From contig CM076269.1 of the NCBI GenBank assembly GCA_038380795.1, positions 4,464,001 to 4,528,000 on the forward strand: DNA of 64,000 nt, written 5' to 3'. Origin of the DNA: Pyrocephalus nanus (Eukaryota > Chordata > Aves > Passeriformes > Tyrannidae). The notes beneath the pieces are model-generated. The model ran no database searches and was not told the DNA's origin. It worked only from the letters and a program-made list of their open reading frames with translations. Made by a program: the position numbers and the translations under genes. Of the stretch, positions 1 to 13,779 are shown piece after piece; the first letter of the stretch is position 1; the number at the start of each line of letters is the position of its first letter.

Positions 1-3000
1 TCAGATACAGGGACCGCATCATTCATGGAAAGCATCAATCTCCCATTCGGGATGTTCTCCAAAACACAGCGACCCCAACGTGAGCAGCAGCCGTGCCTGA
101 TAAGCCCCTCTGCAAATCCCCAGAGAGGTGCTGGGTGGCACCAGCAGTGCTGGGTGACAACAACACTGCTGGCTGAGGGGACACACAATGTCTGAGCAAT
201 CTGCTCACCCAGGAGCAGATCTCCACAGTAACACTGCACTGACTTCCTTTGGCTCTGTCCTTTTTGCCTAGGCCTCCTTATTTAACACACATTACCCAAG
301 TGCAAAAAAGAATGAAGCACCAGTGTTAGGACAAGCCTTCAGTATCCTGAAGCCTATCTTCCTTGAAAAGCCAGTGCTTTCATGCAGAAGCCCCAAATTT
401 GGACAATCCTCATTAAGTCATTCTTCCACATCCCTCTTTTCTACAGTGAAAGTTGAGAAGCTGAGCCATGACTAGCAACAACTAATAATTCATACTCATC
501 CTGTCCAGTTTTTTTTAAGTTTTCATTATTTTTCAGAGCCTAAGTCACAGCAAACTTTTACCTCAACATAGACAGAAAAGTAACAGAACAAAATTCTCCT
601 CTGGCCCCTTTCCCAGCAAGCTCAGAACCAGTTGTAAAACATTTCCAGTTCCCCAGGGGGAAGGCAGCCCAACGTGAGCCACCAGCAAATAACCTCCAGC
701 TTAAGCAAAGCACAAGGCATGGGAACCTTTCAAACCATGTCACTGTGCTGAATTTGAGAGATAATGGATGTTTGCTCTGTATAAGTACTGTGGCTCTAAC
801 TGGACAGTGATGCACCTGAAGTTACTCTTTCCTACACTCATGTGGCTGAGAGGTGACCAGAAAAAAAAAAAATCTTTTCCCAAATAAACAGTAACTTCCA
901 AACACAGAAGCAATTATTTGCTCCCAGTACACCTTACCTGAGTGGTAACAGCGTGACCTTGCCAATCCCCTCCTCATCCACCTCGGCCCTAACTCAGCAG
1001 AGAGCAAGGATGTGTCCTACCCTCCAGCAGCTGTTTGGTGAGATGGTCTGTCCTTGCACCACAGAAGGCTGAGGGCAGGTTCTAGCAGCAAAGTGCTGTG
1101 TCCCAGCTCTGAAACCAGCAACCTTATAAACCATTGCCTGAACATATTCCCCAAACTCAAAAAACCTGGCTGCTATCAAGCTCACCTGAGGGGGGTTAGC
1201 CAAAGAACGCGAATTTTATGTAGCAGGGTGGAGTCCCTGAAGTTAAAGCAGACTCAGTCAAACTCAAGAAAAGTAAGAGATGAAGAGAGCTCTAGGAAAG
1301 GGAGGCAATGTACATTTCCATATCATCTGGGAGGTTCTAGAAGGGAACAGGGCTAAGCTCCACTCTGCACCATTTCAGAGGGTGCAGCTTAAAAGTACTC
1401 CAAGCCCCACAGCTCGTTCTTAGTCATCCTCACAAGCACGTGCTTTGTGCCTGTTGTTGGTGAGTAATATTTTCCACAGTGGGCAGCAAAAGAGCAGAAG
1501 CAGGACACCAGAAACCACATAAATTCACTCTATCATGCCTTGCCACACGTTGGTTGCAGTTCCTCTCCATCAAAACATGCAGGAGCTCTTAAGGTCCAAC
1601 CTCATCACGAGCCAAAGGGGCAGAAGAGCACTCATCACTGTCCTGAGAAGGTATCTGCTTAAAACAAGCACTCTTTCCTTACTCATTTTCCAGTCTCCAG
1701 AACTGGAATCCAGTCATCTCCTAGCACAACAGGAGGCCAAGCAAGGTCAAACAACACAGCAGGAGCCACCACAGGAGGAGGTGGCTGGGGACAACACAGG
1801 CTCTAGAGCCCTCTGAGTGCACTAAAAGCATCTGTCAGCGACGCCAGTCAATCTCAGAAACAGACAACCTGCTGAGACCCTCAGTTTCTCAGTCCAAGTC
1901 TTCAGAGAGTTCAGCTGACCTCAACAACTTTCCAACACACCATGACAACATTTCCAAGCGGAATTTACAGCCTGATTTTTCAACTCTCAGGCCAGATAAC
2001 CCTTGTTTTAGCAAGTACATCAAGTATGGCAAGTCCACAGCTTATAGATCAAATAAGGTAGAGCGAAAAGAGGGGAGACTCAAGAGGAAGAAGATCTTTC
2101 CCACAGGAAAAAAAGAAACAACTTTTGCCTCAAAATGTAACAGACGCAGGGGACAAATTAAAAAGGGAAACCATAAAATGCTTGCCCAGCTCCTTTTTTT
2201 AATCCTTACATCTGCTGCTTTACAGTAAAGTTTCATCTACTGTGTATAATTAGATATATGTTCCATGATTTTATTCTATACAGATTTCTTTGAGAGTTAT
2301 CTGTACAGTTTTTAACCCCAAAGAAGTTTGAAGTGGAGCAAGAGCTGCTGTTAGAGCATCGCCTCACTCAAAGTTCTCAGAGGTGCCACAATGTCAACAG
2401 GTCAAAGTTTCCACCCATGGTCTGCAGACTCGAGCAAGGAAAGCAGCAACAACAGACCAGCTTATTGTTGCTCGTCTTCAGCTCTAGGAACATTTAAAGG
2501 CTGCACACCATCCCCTGACTACTCTGCAGATCCCACATGCTACACCACAGTGAGCTCAGGGCAAAGCCCAGCAGGTTTCCCAGAACAGCCCCATGCTCAT
2601 CCCGGCCCAGCTCCTCCTGCAAAACACAAACCAGCCTTTTGCTCTTTGTTAGGATAAGACCAAGCTTGGTTGGGTTTTCTTGGTCAATCAAAGTGCTGTT
2701 TCCTCAGACAGGGGAAACAAGACAGAGAGAGAGATGGCCACCAATTCCAGTTTCAACAATCCAGCAGGCCAAACAGACAGCAGTATTGACCTTAAGAAGC
2801 TCCAAAAGCAGCAGGTCCGGGACATGAACGTGACCAGATAGCCAAGAGCCAGCTGGCATGAGTGGGAGAAAGGGAGACCAGGAAAAGGGGATGCTCTCAA
2901 CTTGCAATCCCTGCCCCATACTAATCATTTTGGCATCAACAAGATCTCAAACTCATTTAAGGTCACGGTACATCTCCTGGAACCCTAGAATCTACCCATC

Positions 3001-3452
3001 TGATGCCATCACACTTAACAATTAAGCACTTCAAACGTGCACAAGGAGGGAAGGAAAGTGTCTCCACTTACAAGGGAAGAACCAGCAACCCCGTGCTTTA
3101 CTAGGGCAGGGAAAAGAGCACCGCGAATGCAAAGCACCCAAACACACATCCCATTCCCCTCAGGACCCACGCAGCAGGCACTGCCGGGAGAGGCTGATCT
3201 GCCAGTGTCTCCCCCAACCACGAGGGAAATCAGGGCGATAAGCAACACTAGACGTCCACCAGCCGAGCTAAGAGGATGAAGCATTTCTCTGGAAACAATC
3301 GGGTTCTCTAATAACAGGGCTGCAGCGGCGGCGTGAAAGGGAGGGAGGAGGAGCAGGCGGGGAGAAAGGGACTAGCTGGATATTTATCCCATCCTCATCT
3401 TTGTGTTATCAGTACCCCGGTATCAGCATTGTTCAAAATGGCTGCTTAGATG

Positions 3453-3467
3453 GTTGCCAGCAGCAAC
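3453..3467. promoter_or_regulatory. RFX X-box-like site
   Basis: The bases GTTGCC, a three-base spacer and AGCAAC fit the X-box consensus GTNRCC-N(0-3)-RGYAAC bound by RFX factors. The site sits in an AT-rich block of the ZSWIM5 intron that looks enhancer-like. Function is inferred from the motif only. Confidence 0.3.
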
Positions 3468-4892
3468 AACAGAATCGGTCCATCTGCTGGCATTCTCCTT
3501 AATCTATCTCAAACACTCGTCTTCTTTTTAAATGCACGCAGGGGAAAGAAGGGGGGAAAAAAAAAGTCTGCCTTGTACAAAGAAACAGAATCCTCCTATA
3601 ACAGAGCCTTTTAACTAGATTTTATGCCACCCCTGTTTCCAGGACACACAGACAAAAGTTAATTTTCCGATAAAAGAACCAGTGTAAGGTGCTTTTTTGT
3701 TATGAGATCAGAAAGCAAATGGAATTTGAATTGTCTGCAGTGGCATGTATCTGACAAAGATTAATTTAAACAGATATTGTCTCTGAAACCAAAGTCCATT
3801 GAGCGGCTTCACAGCCTATCAACCATGCGAAAGCAGCTCCTTAGCAGCACTGCTGACTCCACCACTTTCTTTAAAAATGGCTTAACCTATTTCTTGTAAG
3901 ATAAAAGGTCATATATAGTTCTATTTTACAAACCCATAATAGCCAAAGCCACACCAAGGGAGGACAATCGGGAGAAAATAATAACGGGGGGGGATTTCCT
4001 CCCCCTTCACAGACAGATGCTCGACACTTGCTGGGTATTTTTCAAAGCTCGCCGGTAGCGAGCGGCTGCAGCGCCACCGAAATGTTTCGACACCCTTAGA
4101 ATAGAATAAAAAACCCCAGGGCCTCTGCAGGTCGCCAGTGCAGGATGGAGGAGCCCACCCCGGGGTGGAGATGCTGCAACAGGGCAGCTCCCTCAGGATA
4201 CTTCCTTTGCTTGGGATGTGACGCCACAAGGATGCAGGGATAGGCACGGGGGTTCCAGCTCCTTTGGTCCCTGGGCCAAGCAGGCAGGGGCAGGCAGGCA
4301 GGGAGACCCACTGCTCCCTGGGTGCTCAACTCTCCCCCCCTCAGGCCCTCTCTGAACACTGGGGTATTATTTCTCCTTTTAATCACAAGAAGCAGATCTG
4401 TGCATGCCATCAGCAGGCTGTGCGGATGGAGACAGCTGCTCGGACTTCAATGGGACACACACACGCACGCACACACACAGAGGAGGGAAAAAAAGCTGCA
4501 GAAATCCAAATCCCGCAATTTTTTCCCTTTTTATTTCCAGTTTATACAGAGCACCGCAGGGAAAATGCTACCAGACAGTTTCAGAGCATTTGATATAGCA
4601 ACGACCCAGCTTTGGGAAAAGAACGAAGGAGACACAAAATAAAAGATGACAGCCAAAAGCACTTTTAATATAGTTTCAGTACTTTCAAGAGAAAGCTTCT
4701 GTACACAGAGCAGCCAATGAACTGTTACCAAAATAAACACAACTGGCTTTAAAAAAAATTAAAAATGTCTTTCTGATGATAAAGAAAATCAAAAGAGACG
4801 AGAACTAGCGAGTGAGACAGAAAATAAACTTATTTTTCATCCTCCAGACACACTTCTTTTAATTTGGCATCCAAAGCCATTGTAGCTCATTA

Positions 4893-4900
4893 ATGCAAAT
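4893..4900. promoter_or_regulatory. POU octamer ATGCAAAT
   Basis: A perfect octamer lies within the AT-rich text ATTAATGCAAATTTTATT in the ZSWIM5 intron. An octamer preceded by ATTA is common in developmental enhancers, but one 8-mer can arise by chance. Confidence 0.2.
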
Positions 4901-7900
4901 TTTATTTATCTCGGGGACCCATTTGTTGCTCTGCCACCCCTTTGACAGGGCACTCATCTTCATCAAGGCAGCCACACAGCCAGGGCACAAACACACAGCA
5001 TCTCCCGCCACCGCTGCCTTCAAAAGCCACAGAGCACCAGTAACGAGGTGGGGCTGCGAGTCCTGTCCTGAGCACTCACCAACGTGCTGGTATCAGCCAA
5101 AGGATGGAGGCCAGGGCTACTGCTCGGCACCCAGAGCAAGGGCACAGCCTGTCCTGACCTTGCCAAGGTCCCAGACAACACCAAGCCTCCGGCGTTCCCA
5201 CGGGGAATCCCTCTGCGCCAGCAGCTGCGGGGCACGGGCACCGTCTCCAGGTGCAAAGACAGCAGCCAGGCAGATCCCACAGCCGCATCCTGCTGAGCGA
5301 ACCTCAATAACGATTAGCGGCCCCCCGTCAAACGAGCTGGGTGGGGAAGGTGCAGGCAGCTCATTACGGGCATCAGCGACAAGCAGGGCACGGCAAGGGG
5401 GGCACAGACCCCCTCCCCCCTCTATTTTAACCCCGGGGCGACAGCAGCAGGGCATTTGCAGATGACAAGCCGGACCAATATATCCGCATGCAACCCCTTC
5501 CAAGCTGGCATCCCAGCAGATCTGCCTCCTAAGCACATTCGTGGCTTTGTTTTTAATGAGAAGAGGGGAGAAAAAAAAAAAAAAAAAAAGGAAAAATCCC
5601 TGGCAACACGCACCTACAATGCGACAAGTAAAAGCCCAGGATTTTATTAATTTGTGCATTACTTTAAATGCACCATTTTACAAGGACTAACCCCAATCCT
5701 GCACAAAATCCTAAGCCGTAAGCTTGAGACAAAAAAGCAAATGCTCTTAAAATGCAGCACTAGAAAATCCATTTGGAGAGAAATGTAATGGTGTCGTGAA
5801 CAGGTGAATCCTCAGCATTTAATAAAACACACCACACACCCACCGCACCAACCAAGTGGAATCAATTCATATTCAAACACCAGGATTAAAAAAAAAAAAA
5901 AAAAACCTTTGGAAAAATTGAATTTTCATTTCTGGGACATTTTATTGTAAAACAATGAAGATCCTTTCCTACCCACAACCCCAAAGAAGGGGGGATGTTT
6001 CAGAACCTGTATCTCTGTGAGATGTTACCAGGTCCTTTCTCAACTCTTGTTGCAAAGGTGCATGAAGTTGCAGAAGGCACATGGTCAAGCCCATACATCA
6101 AACTTTTGTGAAGACCAGGCAAAAACTGAAGCAGGGCTCAGCACTGCATTATTGAGTGTGCAGGGGAGCATCTCCAGGGCCTTGGCATCTCTGTGGGCAG
6201 ACAGGGAGAGCTCCCCACCACCATCCCACATCCTGGCTCCAGAAGGTAGATTTGTCTTATGGCACTTACTAGCACAGGAACCAGTCACCCAGAGGAGTCG
6301 CTTTCCTCCCCTCCTCTCATCCCTAGAAGACCAGGAGTATGACATCCCCATGACACAACCACCTCAGAACAGCATCAAACACAGGATAGGACACACCAGA
6401 AATTCATTTTAACACCCTCGAGAGAGCTATTCCACACCTCCACCTCCTTGCAAAATAAAGTCACCAGCACCAGCCACAGACAGGGAGATTGATGGAGAAA
6501 GAGGTTCAACCATCCTATGCCTCCTGCAGAGCCAAGTCAGGAGATGACCCCAGCACCCACCTCCCCAGGTCTCCTCCACCACCCCACTAGAAGAAACAAG
6601 CCCTGCAAAGAGATCCTGGAGCAAGCGAAGGCTCCTTCCCCACCACCTCACCCAGGATGCTACACGAGGTCAGCTCCTCAGAGAGCAGCAGGGAACAAAC
6701 TCAACGCTTCACACCCTTGCGAGAAAGAAAAAGCCCCGCTCCCACATCTCCAGAAGAAAATTCACCCGCCTCAAGCACAAAGTATCACCACGCAGCAACA
6801 AGCCTTGGCCTCGCACAGAAAATGCCCAGGCTTGGCTGCCCTGAAAAGGGTGAAGAGGAGTTGTTGCTCCTCTCAAAAAACCCCACTGAGCTCCTCATCT
6901 GCACGAGCTACCCCAATCTCAGGAGCAGCGGGGGAAAACCAGCACCACTACTAAACATAGAGCTGTCCATGTCACCTAAATGTAAAACCCCTTAAAATAA
7001 ATGCAAGCACAAAGTTGGCCATGCCATTCATCTGAGCTAACCTCAGAAGGTCTCCTACTGGGAAAGAGGAGGATATAACTCCAAGAGACCATCAAGGACT
7101 TTTCACCTCCCCCACAGGCCAGGTTGTCCTCCAGGGTGAGGTTCCCATATATGCCAAGGAAACACATAAGCCCACAAACCCTCTTTTCCATCCTAACGCT
7201 GCCAAGATTATTTTAATATATATATTTTTCCAAACAAAATTAAAAGCCGACACACCACAAGACGATTCACAGCTGAATGTGACTTTACAGAGCTATTGGA
7301 CAGACAAGCTCATTTAAGTTTTCCAAAAGTCCTATCTGAGGTTAGGGGGACTAATCATAAAACATCTAACATCAAAGCGAGCGTCAAATAACAGCAAAGC
7401 ACATTCCCTCGCACAAAGCTTCAAAAACAAAGCACGCAGGCACATGTGGTTTATGTTATTGCAGTTATAGCGCAGTTAAATATTTCCTAAAATATTCCCT
7501 CTAGATGCGAGCAAAATTAAAATCTGCTGTGAAGGGCACACGACTGGGAAGCGGAGAAAGCCACGCTCTCACCTGGGCTAAGCTTTACAAAGCACAGGTG
7601 AGCTGAGAACAAACTCCTGCTGCCTGCTCGAACCAGAGACCGGGACTTGTCCCACCCTCTCTCTGAATAACACTTCAAACCCATTTATTCTTCGAGCCAA
7701 AACTAAATATTTTATTTCTTGTGCTTCATTTTTCAAGTCTCTAGCCTCTTTAAGTTAGCATCATTTAATTAACCGCCTAGTTAAAAAGACAGCCCCAGCC
7801 TCAGAGGGTTTGTTTATATTCTTAAAAAAAAAAAAAAAAGACACAAAAGCCAATAAATAAATCTGCTTAAAATAAAAGGTTAAAATTCCAGCTGTCATCC

Positions 7901-9558
7901 TAGCTCTCCCTGCACAACCAGCAAGAAACTCTGGTGGTTTTCATCATCTCCTATTTCAGTTTCTGTAATACAGTCCAGAACACGCTCAAGAAATATTTCA
8001 CCTATGAGGGAGCAGCAATAAACAGATCGTAAGTTTTAACGCCTAATAATACTTTGTTTTAATTATATATGCTAAGAAAAAAATAATTAGAAACCTAAAG
8101 AGCTTAATGTATATTTAAAACGTTCAACAGTTTCCATCATGATAGGGCTAAATGAAACTCTGCCAACCCCTTTTATGTGGGTAAAAGTATTTTAATATAT
8201 ATGGTAGGATAAAGTAATCTACCCATAAAGAAAAATAAAGTAAAAATTAATTAGCAAATTGGAAACATGTAGTGCAACAAGCATCCCACACAAAATCTAA
8301 GAGGATACAGAAACATTAACTCCCTTAGAAAAACTCTGACACAGGACACCAGGTTTCAACCTCAAAAAACCTTTCACATCCTATGGTGTTCCTTCTAAAC
8401 CTGCTCCTGCTGGATACAGCCTTAAACCCAGACCCAAGAGGAGACCAGTCTTTACACAAAACAAAAGCAACCACAATTGGCCCTAGAGAGCCCCATCAAA
8501 GTGTTTTCCCCAAAATAAACAGCTCTATAAAGCAACACACCACTGGATTATAAATTTAGACTCTGCCCCGTACCACGTCACAGGGGAAGGAAACCAAATG
8601 CTCGCTTAAAAGCAAGCATTTTTAGTGGGGAAGAAAAAAAAAAGATCTTAAAACCTAAAAGTAGTTTGGAAAAAAAAAAAACCTGAAAGTAGTTTCAACC
8701 ACACTGGAACCCATTGGTATTTTTACCTCTTAAGCTGCATTTCAACAGGCATCATTACAAATATACACTGACACAAGCTGAAGATTAAAGTGTAACAAAG
8801 AGCTTCCAAATCTGAACTCCTCCAATTAAAATGCATTTACAGGTATCATTTACAGGTATCAGGTCTAGCTTAACCTCTGCCCAGGCAGAAGGCTGTTAAA
8901 GAAGGGTTAGAAAATCCCCAGCGCCTGCATGTCCAGCACAGCCACCAGACCAGGAAACATGGGAAGGCACCCAGGACAGGCCTGCAAGTCATCAGATAAA
9001 ATATCCAGAATTAATTGCAGGCTTGAAAAAACCAGGCTCCCTCCAAGTGTTTACAAAGCCAGAGCATTTTAAAGCCCTGCTTCATTGTTACTCTAACAGC
9101 AAAAGTAAATTCTGCCTATGTACTTATGGCTGGACCGCATACCTTCCCATCGGGGCACAAAGGCTTATCTGTGGGGAAGGAGCACAGACCGTGTAGGTCC
9201 CTAAGTGGCTGGTTACAACACAAAGCTCGACGCTTCCTCTCATGAGCAATCTAGCAAAAAACACGACGATAAAGGAGAATTTCCCCCCCTAAAATTGCCA
9301 GGGACGCTTGCCCACCCATCGGCATCCGTGACGACTCGAAGGTAAACCGTATTACACCACACTGGGCAGCGCAGGCGAGAAACATGAATTTGTTCTGCTG
9401 GATCACAGCTTACTGTCAGAATCCACCAAAGGTCTTTTCTCTCTCCAAAAACCCAAGAGATAATGGTGTAAAAACTTTTGTTCATAAATATTTATGCGAC
9501 TGAACTTGTTAAAAATTAACCGCTGTCGTTAAAGGTTTTGTATCCTTTAGGATTCCCG

Positions 9559-9579
9559 GCATGCAGTGCAGTTGCATGC
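9559..9579. repeat. Perfect 7-bp inverted repeat with 7-nt spacer
   Basis: GCATGCA and TGCATGC are exact reverse complements separated by GTGCAGT, so either strand can form a small hairpin. It lies in an AT-rich intronic block. No known RNA family is recognised. Confidence 0.5.
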
Positions 9580-12265
9580 TTTATATTAAGCCTGGCATTT
9601 CTGCATTCCTTTCCTGCATGCTTTTGTCATTTGTCTAAAAATTAAAAGAAAAAAACCCACACACCACACACACACAAAGACGGGATCTGTACACATAATA
9701 ATAAAGCAGTTTTTAAGGAGACAAAGATGCCTGTGTTCAACATCCAAGATCTTTCTTTGAGCAGGGGGGGGAAAAAAAAAAATCAATTTAATGACTCCAG
9801 TGAGATCAGGGTTTAAGCCTCGTTTAAGTTTTACTAAGCATGAAGGAATTATTGGTTGATAATGTGGCATATATGTTTTTTTCAGACCTGCCAGCTTTGT
9901 AAGCACGAGGGAGCCGGAGCCTGAAGCGCTTTGTCCCCATGAGCACAACCCTCACCCCCTCCATCGCCAGAAGGTCATTCCTCCTGGATTTTGTCTTTCA
10001 GTTTTTCAAAGGGATTTTTCCAACCACAGAGAAGGAATTTCACATCTGTACTATCCCTATTTTTTCACAGGTCTGAGTCAGAAACACAACTGTATAAACA
10101 TCTGATCTTTATTAACAGCAAGTCTCAACTGTGCAAACCTCAGGTCATGGCGCCGGGAGCTGGTGGTGTCCGTTCAAGGGATCCTTAAGAGGGGAACAGT
10201 AGTTTTGATTTAGCGCTGGAGAGCATCAAGCAAGCCAGGGTTGGGGTTTTATTTTTTTCCAGGACATAATGGTTCCCAAGTTCCTATCTTAATTGCAAAC
10301 ACACACACGCAGCCACAAAGTGTTTGTGTCTCTGGTGGCTGGAGCTCTTCCACCTCACCTTCCAGAGGCATCTGCAGGATGGATGTGGAAAGTTGGCGGA
10401 GGACATCTCAGCTATGCCTCCTGTCCGCCTCGGATAAACACGCAGCCCTTCACAGCCTTTTGTTTGATGTAAATCTTCCTCCTCCAGCTCAGGGGCTGCA
10501 AGGGACTGCTGTGACACGGCTGCTCTGGAGACAAAAACTGAGGTGTCTTGACCCCACAACACCCACCCGCTGCCGTCCAAAGAGGAGCTGCACCACAGCC
10601 AAGGCCTGAAACCCCCCCCCCGCCCCGGCTCCGAAGGCAAACTCCCCTGGCGAACATCCCGCGCGCCCCTCTCGGGCTGTGAAAACAGGAGATAAATCAC
10701 CCACCGACTTTGCGGCGAGCGCTTCCAGAACATGCTGCTTCATCTAAAAAGCTGACGGCTCGGAGGACAATGAGCACGAGCTCTGATTTCAAAGCTGGGG
10801 AGACGGTTTGGACTTGTCAGGGGATATGAAATGCCAGAGCCAGGACTGTCCTCCCTCCCTGCTCTCTGGCTCGCAGGGAGACAGGGCAGATGGGATGCTG
10901 GATGCCTGCACTGGGTGTCACTTTGGGATGGGACTGCTCTGCTGCGTCCCACATGCACCTGACCCCAGCACTCACCCAAACCCTGCACGTAATTGGCTAA
11001 AACCTCATCAGAGCCGCGTTTCAAAGACAAATAAATTAAAAACTATTTTAAAAAGAAAATTCCTTTGTACAGAACCAGTCCTGGGTTCAAGCAACCATTA
11101 CCTCTGTCTCCCACTCCCACACCAGCTGCTCACTGCATACGCACCTTGGTGGGCAGGTCATTAAAACATTGCCCTCAGCAAGCTATTATTTTCCCTTCCC
11201 TCCTAATTTTAAAGTTCCTGAAGAGCTACTCCTCTCCTACTAAAAAAAAAAAAAAAATTATTTGGTTTTGAGTTTCACAGTCTTTTAAACAGAATAATTA
11301 ATCATCTTAACGCAGCCCTTACAAAATATTAATTCACGCCAAAAAAAAGGGTATAATCATATCCTCAGAGAAAAACCTTTTGTGCTTCAGGAATTTTCAC
11401 TGCATGTCCTCAGAGGTGGGAGGAGAATTCTTCTGCTGCCTCCTATTCTCACATCTCAAATGGAAAATGTTTTGATAATGCTCTTCTGAATGTAAACTGT
11501 ACCAAAAGGGATTTTTATTTTTTTAAGCAGCTTTTTTTTCCCCAAAAGGAAGAAGGGCTCTTTAAATAAACACAGCCTAACTACCCATTCCTTACAACAA
11601 AAACCACCCTCCCTTCACTCATTCACGCCATACCCTGGCACAAGATGAATTTACATTTCGCATTTGCAAAACAAATTCTCCTCACCTAATGTCATTTTAA
11701 TGGGAACGCGCATTTCAATCCCTTCCAATAACAACGAGGAGCGGCTTATTTTATGTAAAACACCCCAATTTGTTTCTCTTTAAATATATGCGGATTTCAG
11801 ATGGGGACAGGGGGCTAGAAGGACAGGGGAAGAGGAACATTTCCTCTCCGCCAGCGCACACAAAAGCCACCTGCCCATGGAGAGAAAACACGATGCCATT
11901 ATTCCCACCATCATTCCCACGGCCCCTTCGACACCGACCGAGCATGAGAAGGCCGCGCGCGTCCGTCCCCGACACGCGCATCGCGCCAGGTCACCGGTGG
12001 TACCCGCCGGTCCACCCAGCTCGTCACCCGCCCCCGCTCCCCGCGCTCCCCCCCGGGCCGGCCCCGCTGGACGTGCCCCTGCAGGGGCTGGGAAGGGGAA
12101 AGAGGAGGCTGATGCCCCATTAGAGATGTTCCCAGCAGGGAAAGCCCCCGATGGAGAGGACAAAGAGGAACGCTCGGAGCTGTTGGAGAGATGCATTATG
12201 TTTATAAGCCCATCTCCCGACGGAAGGGCCAGGACCCCCGCGGGACCGCGGGTGGGGGTGGCTCA

Positions 12266-13639
<1,374 letters not shown>

Positions 13640-13757
13640 TCAAGGGGGAGGGGATACACACAAGGGACGCTGTGTCCCCCGTGTCCCCCGCGGATGTGGG
13701 TCCCCAGGGCTCTGAAGGGTGAGGGGCTGTCGGGGCCATCCGAGCGCCAGGAGCTTG

Positions 13758-13770
13758 CGCTGAGTCAGCG
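13758..13770. promoter_or_regulatory. MARE/antioxidant-response-like site upstream of ZSWIM5
   Basis: The 13-mer CGCTGAGTCAGCG matches 11 of 13 bases of the T-MARE consensus (TGCTGAGTCAGCA) and contains TGACTCAGC on the minus strand, which fits the antioxidant response element TGACnnnGC. It is about 360 bp upstream of the ZSWIM5 start codon. Binding by MAF, NRF2 or AP-1 is inferred from the motif alone. Confidence 0.35.
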
Positions 13771-13779
13771 GGACAAAGG

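Noticed and set aside
4893..5465. 190-codon plus-strand open frame in ZSWIM5 intron 1
   Set aside because: Composition is random-like, an equally long frame exists on the other strand, and there is no domain.
5572..5590. A-runs (also 7825, 45884) as retroposon tails
   Set aside because: No element body or target-site duplication was recognised beside them.
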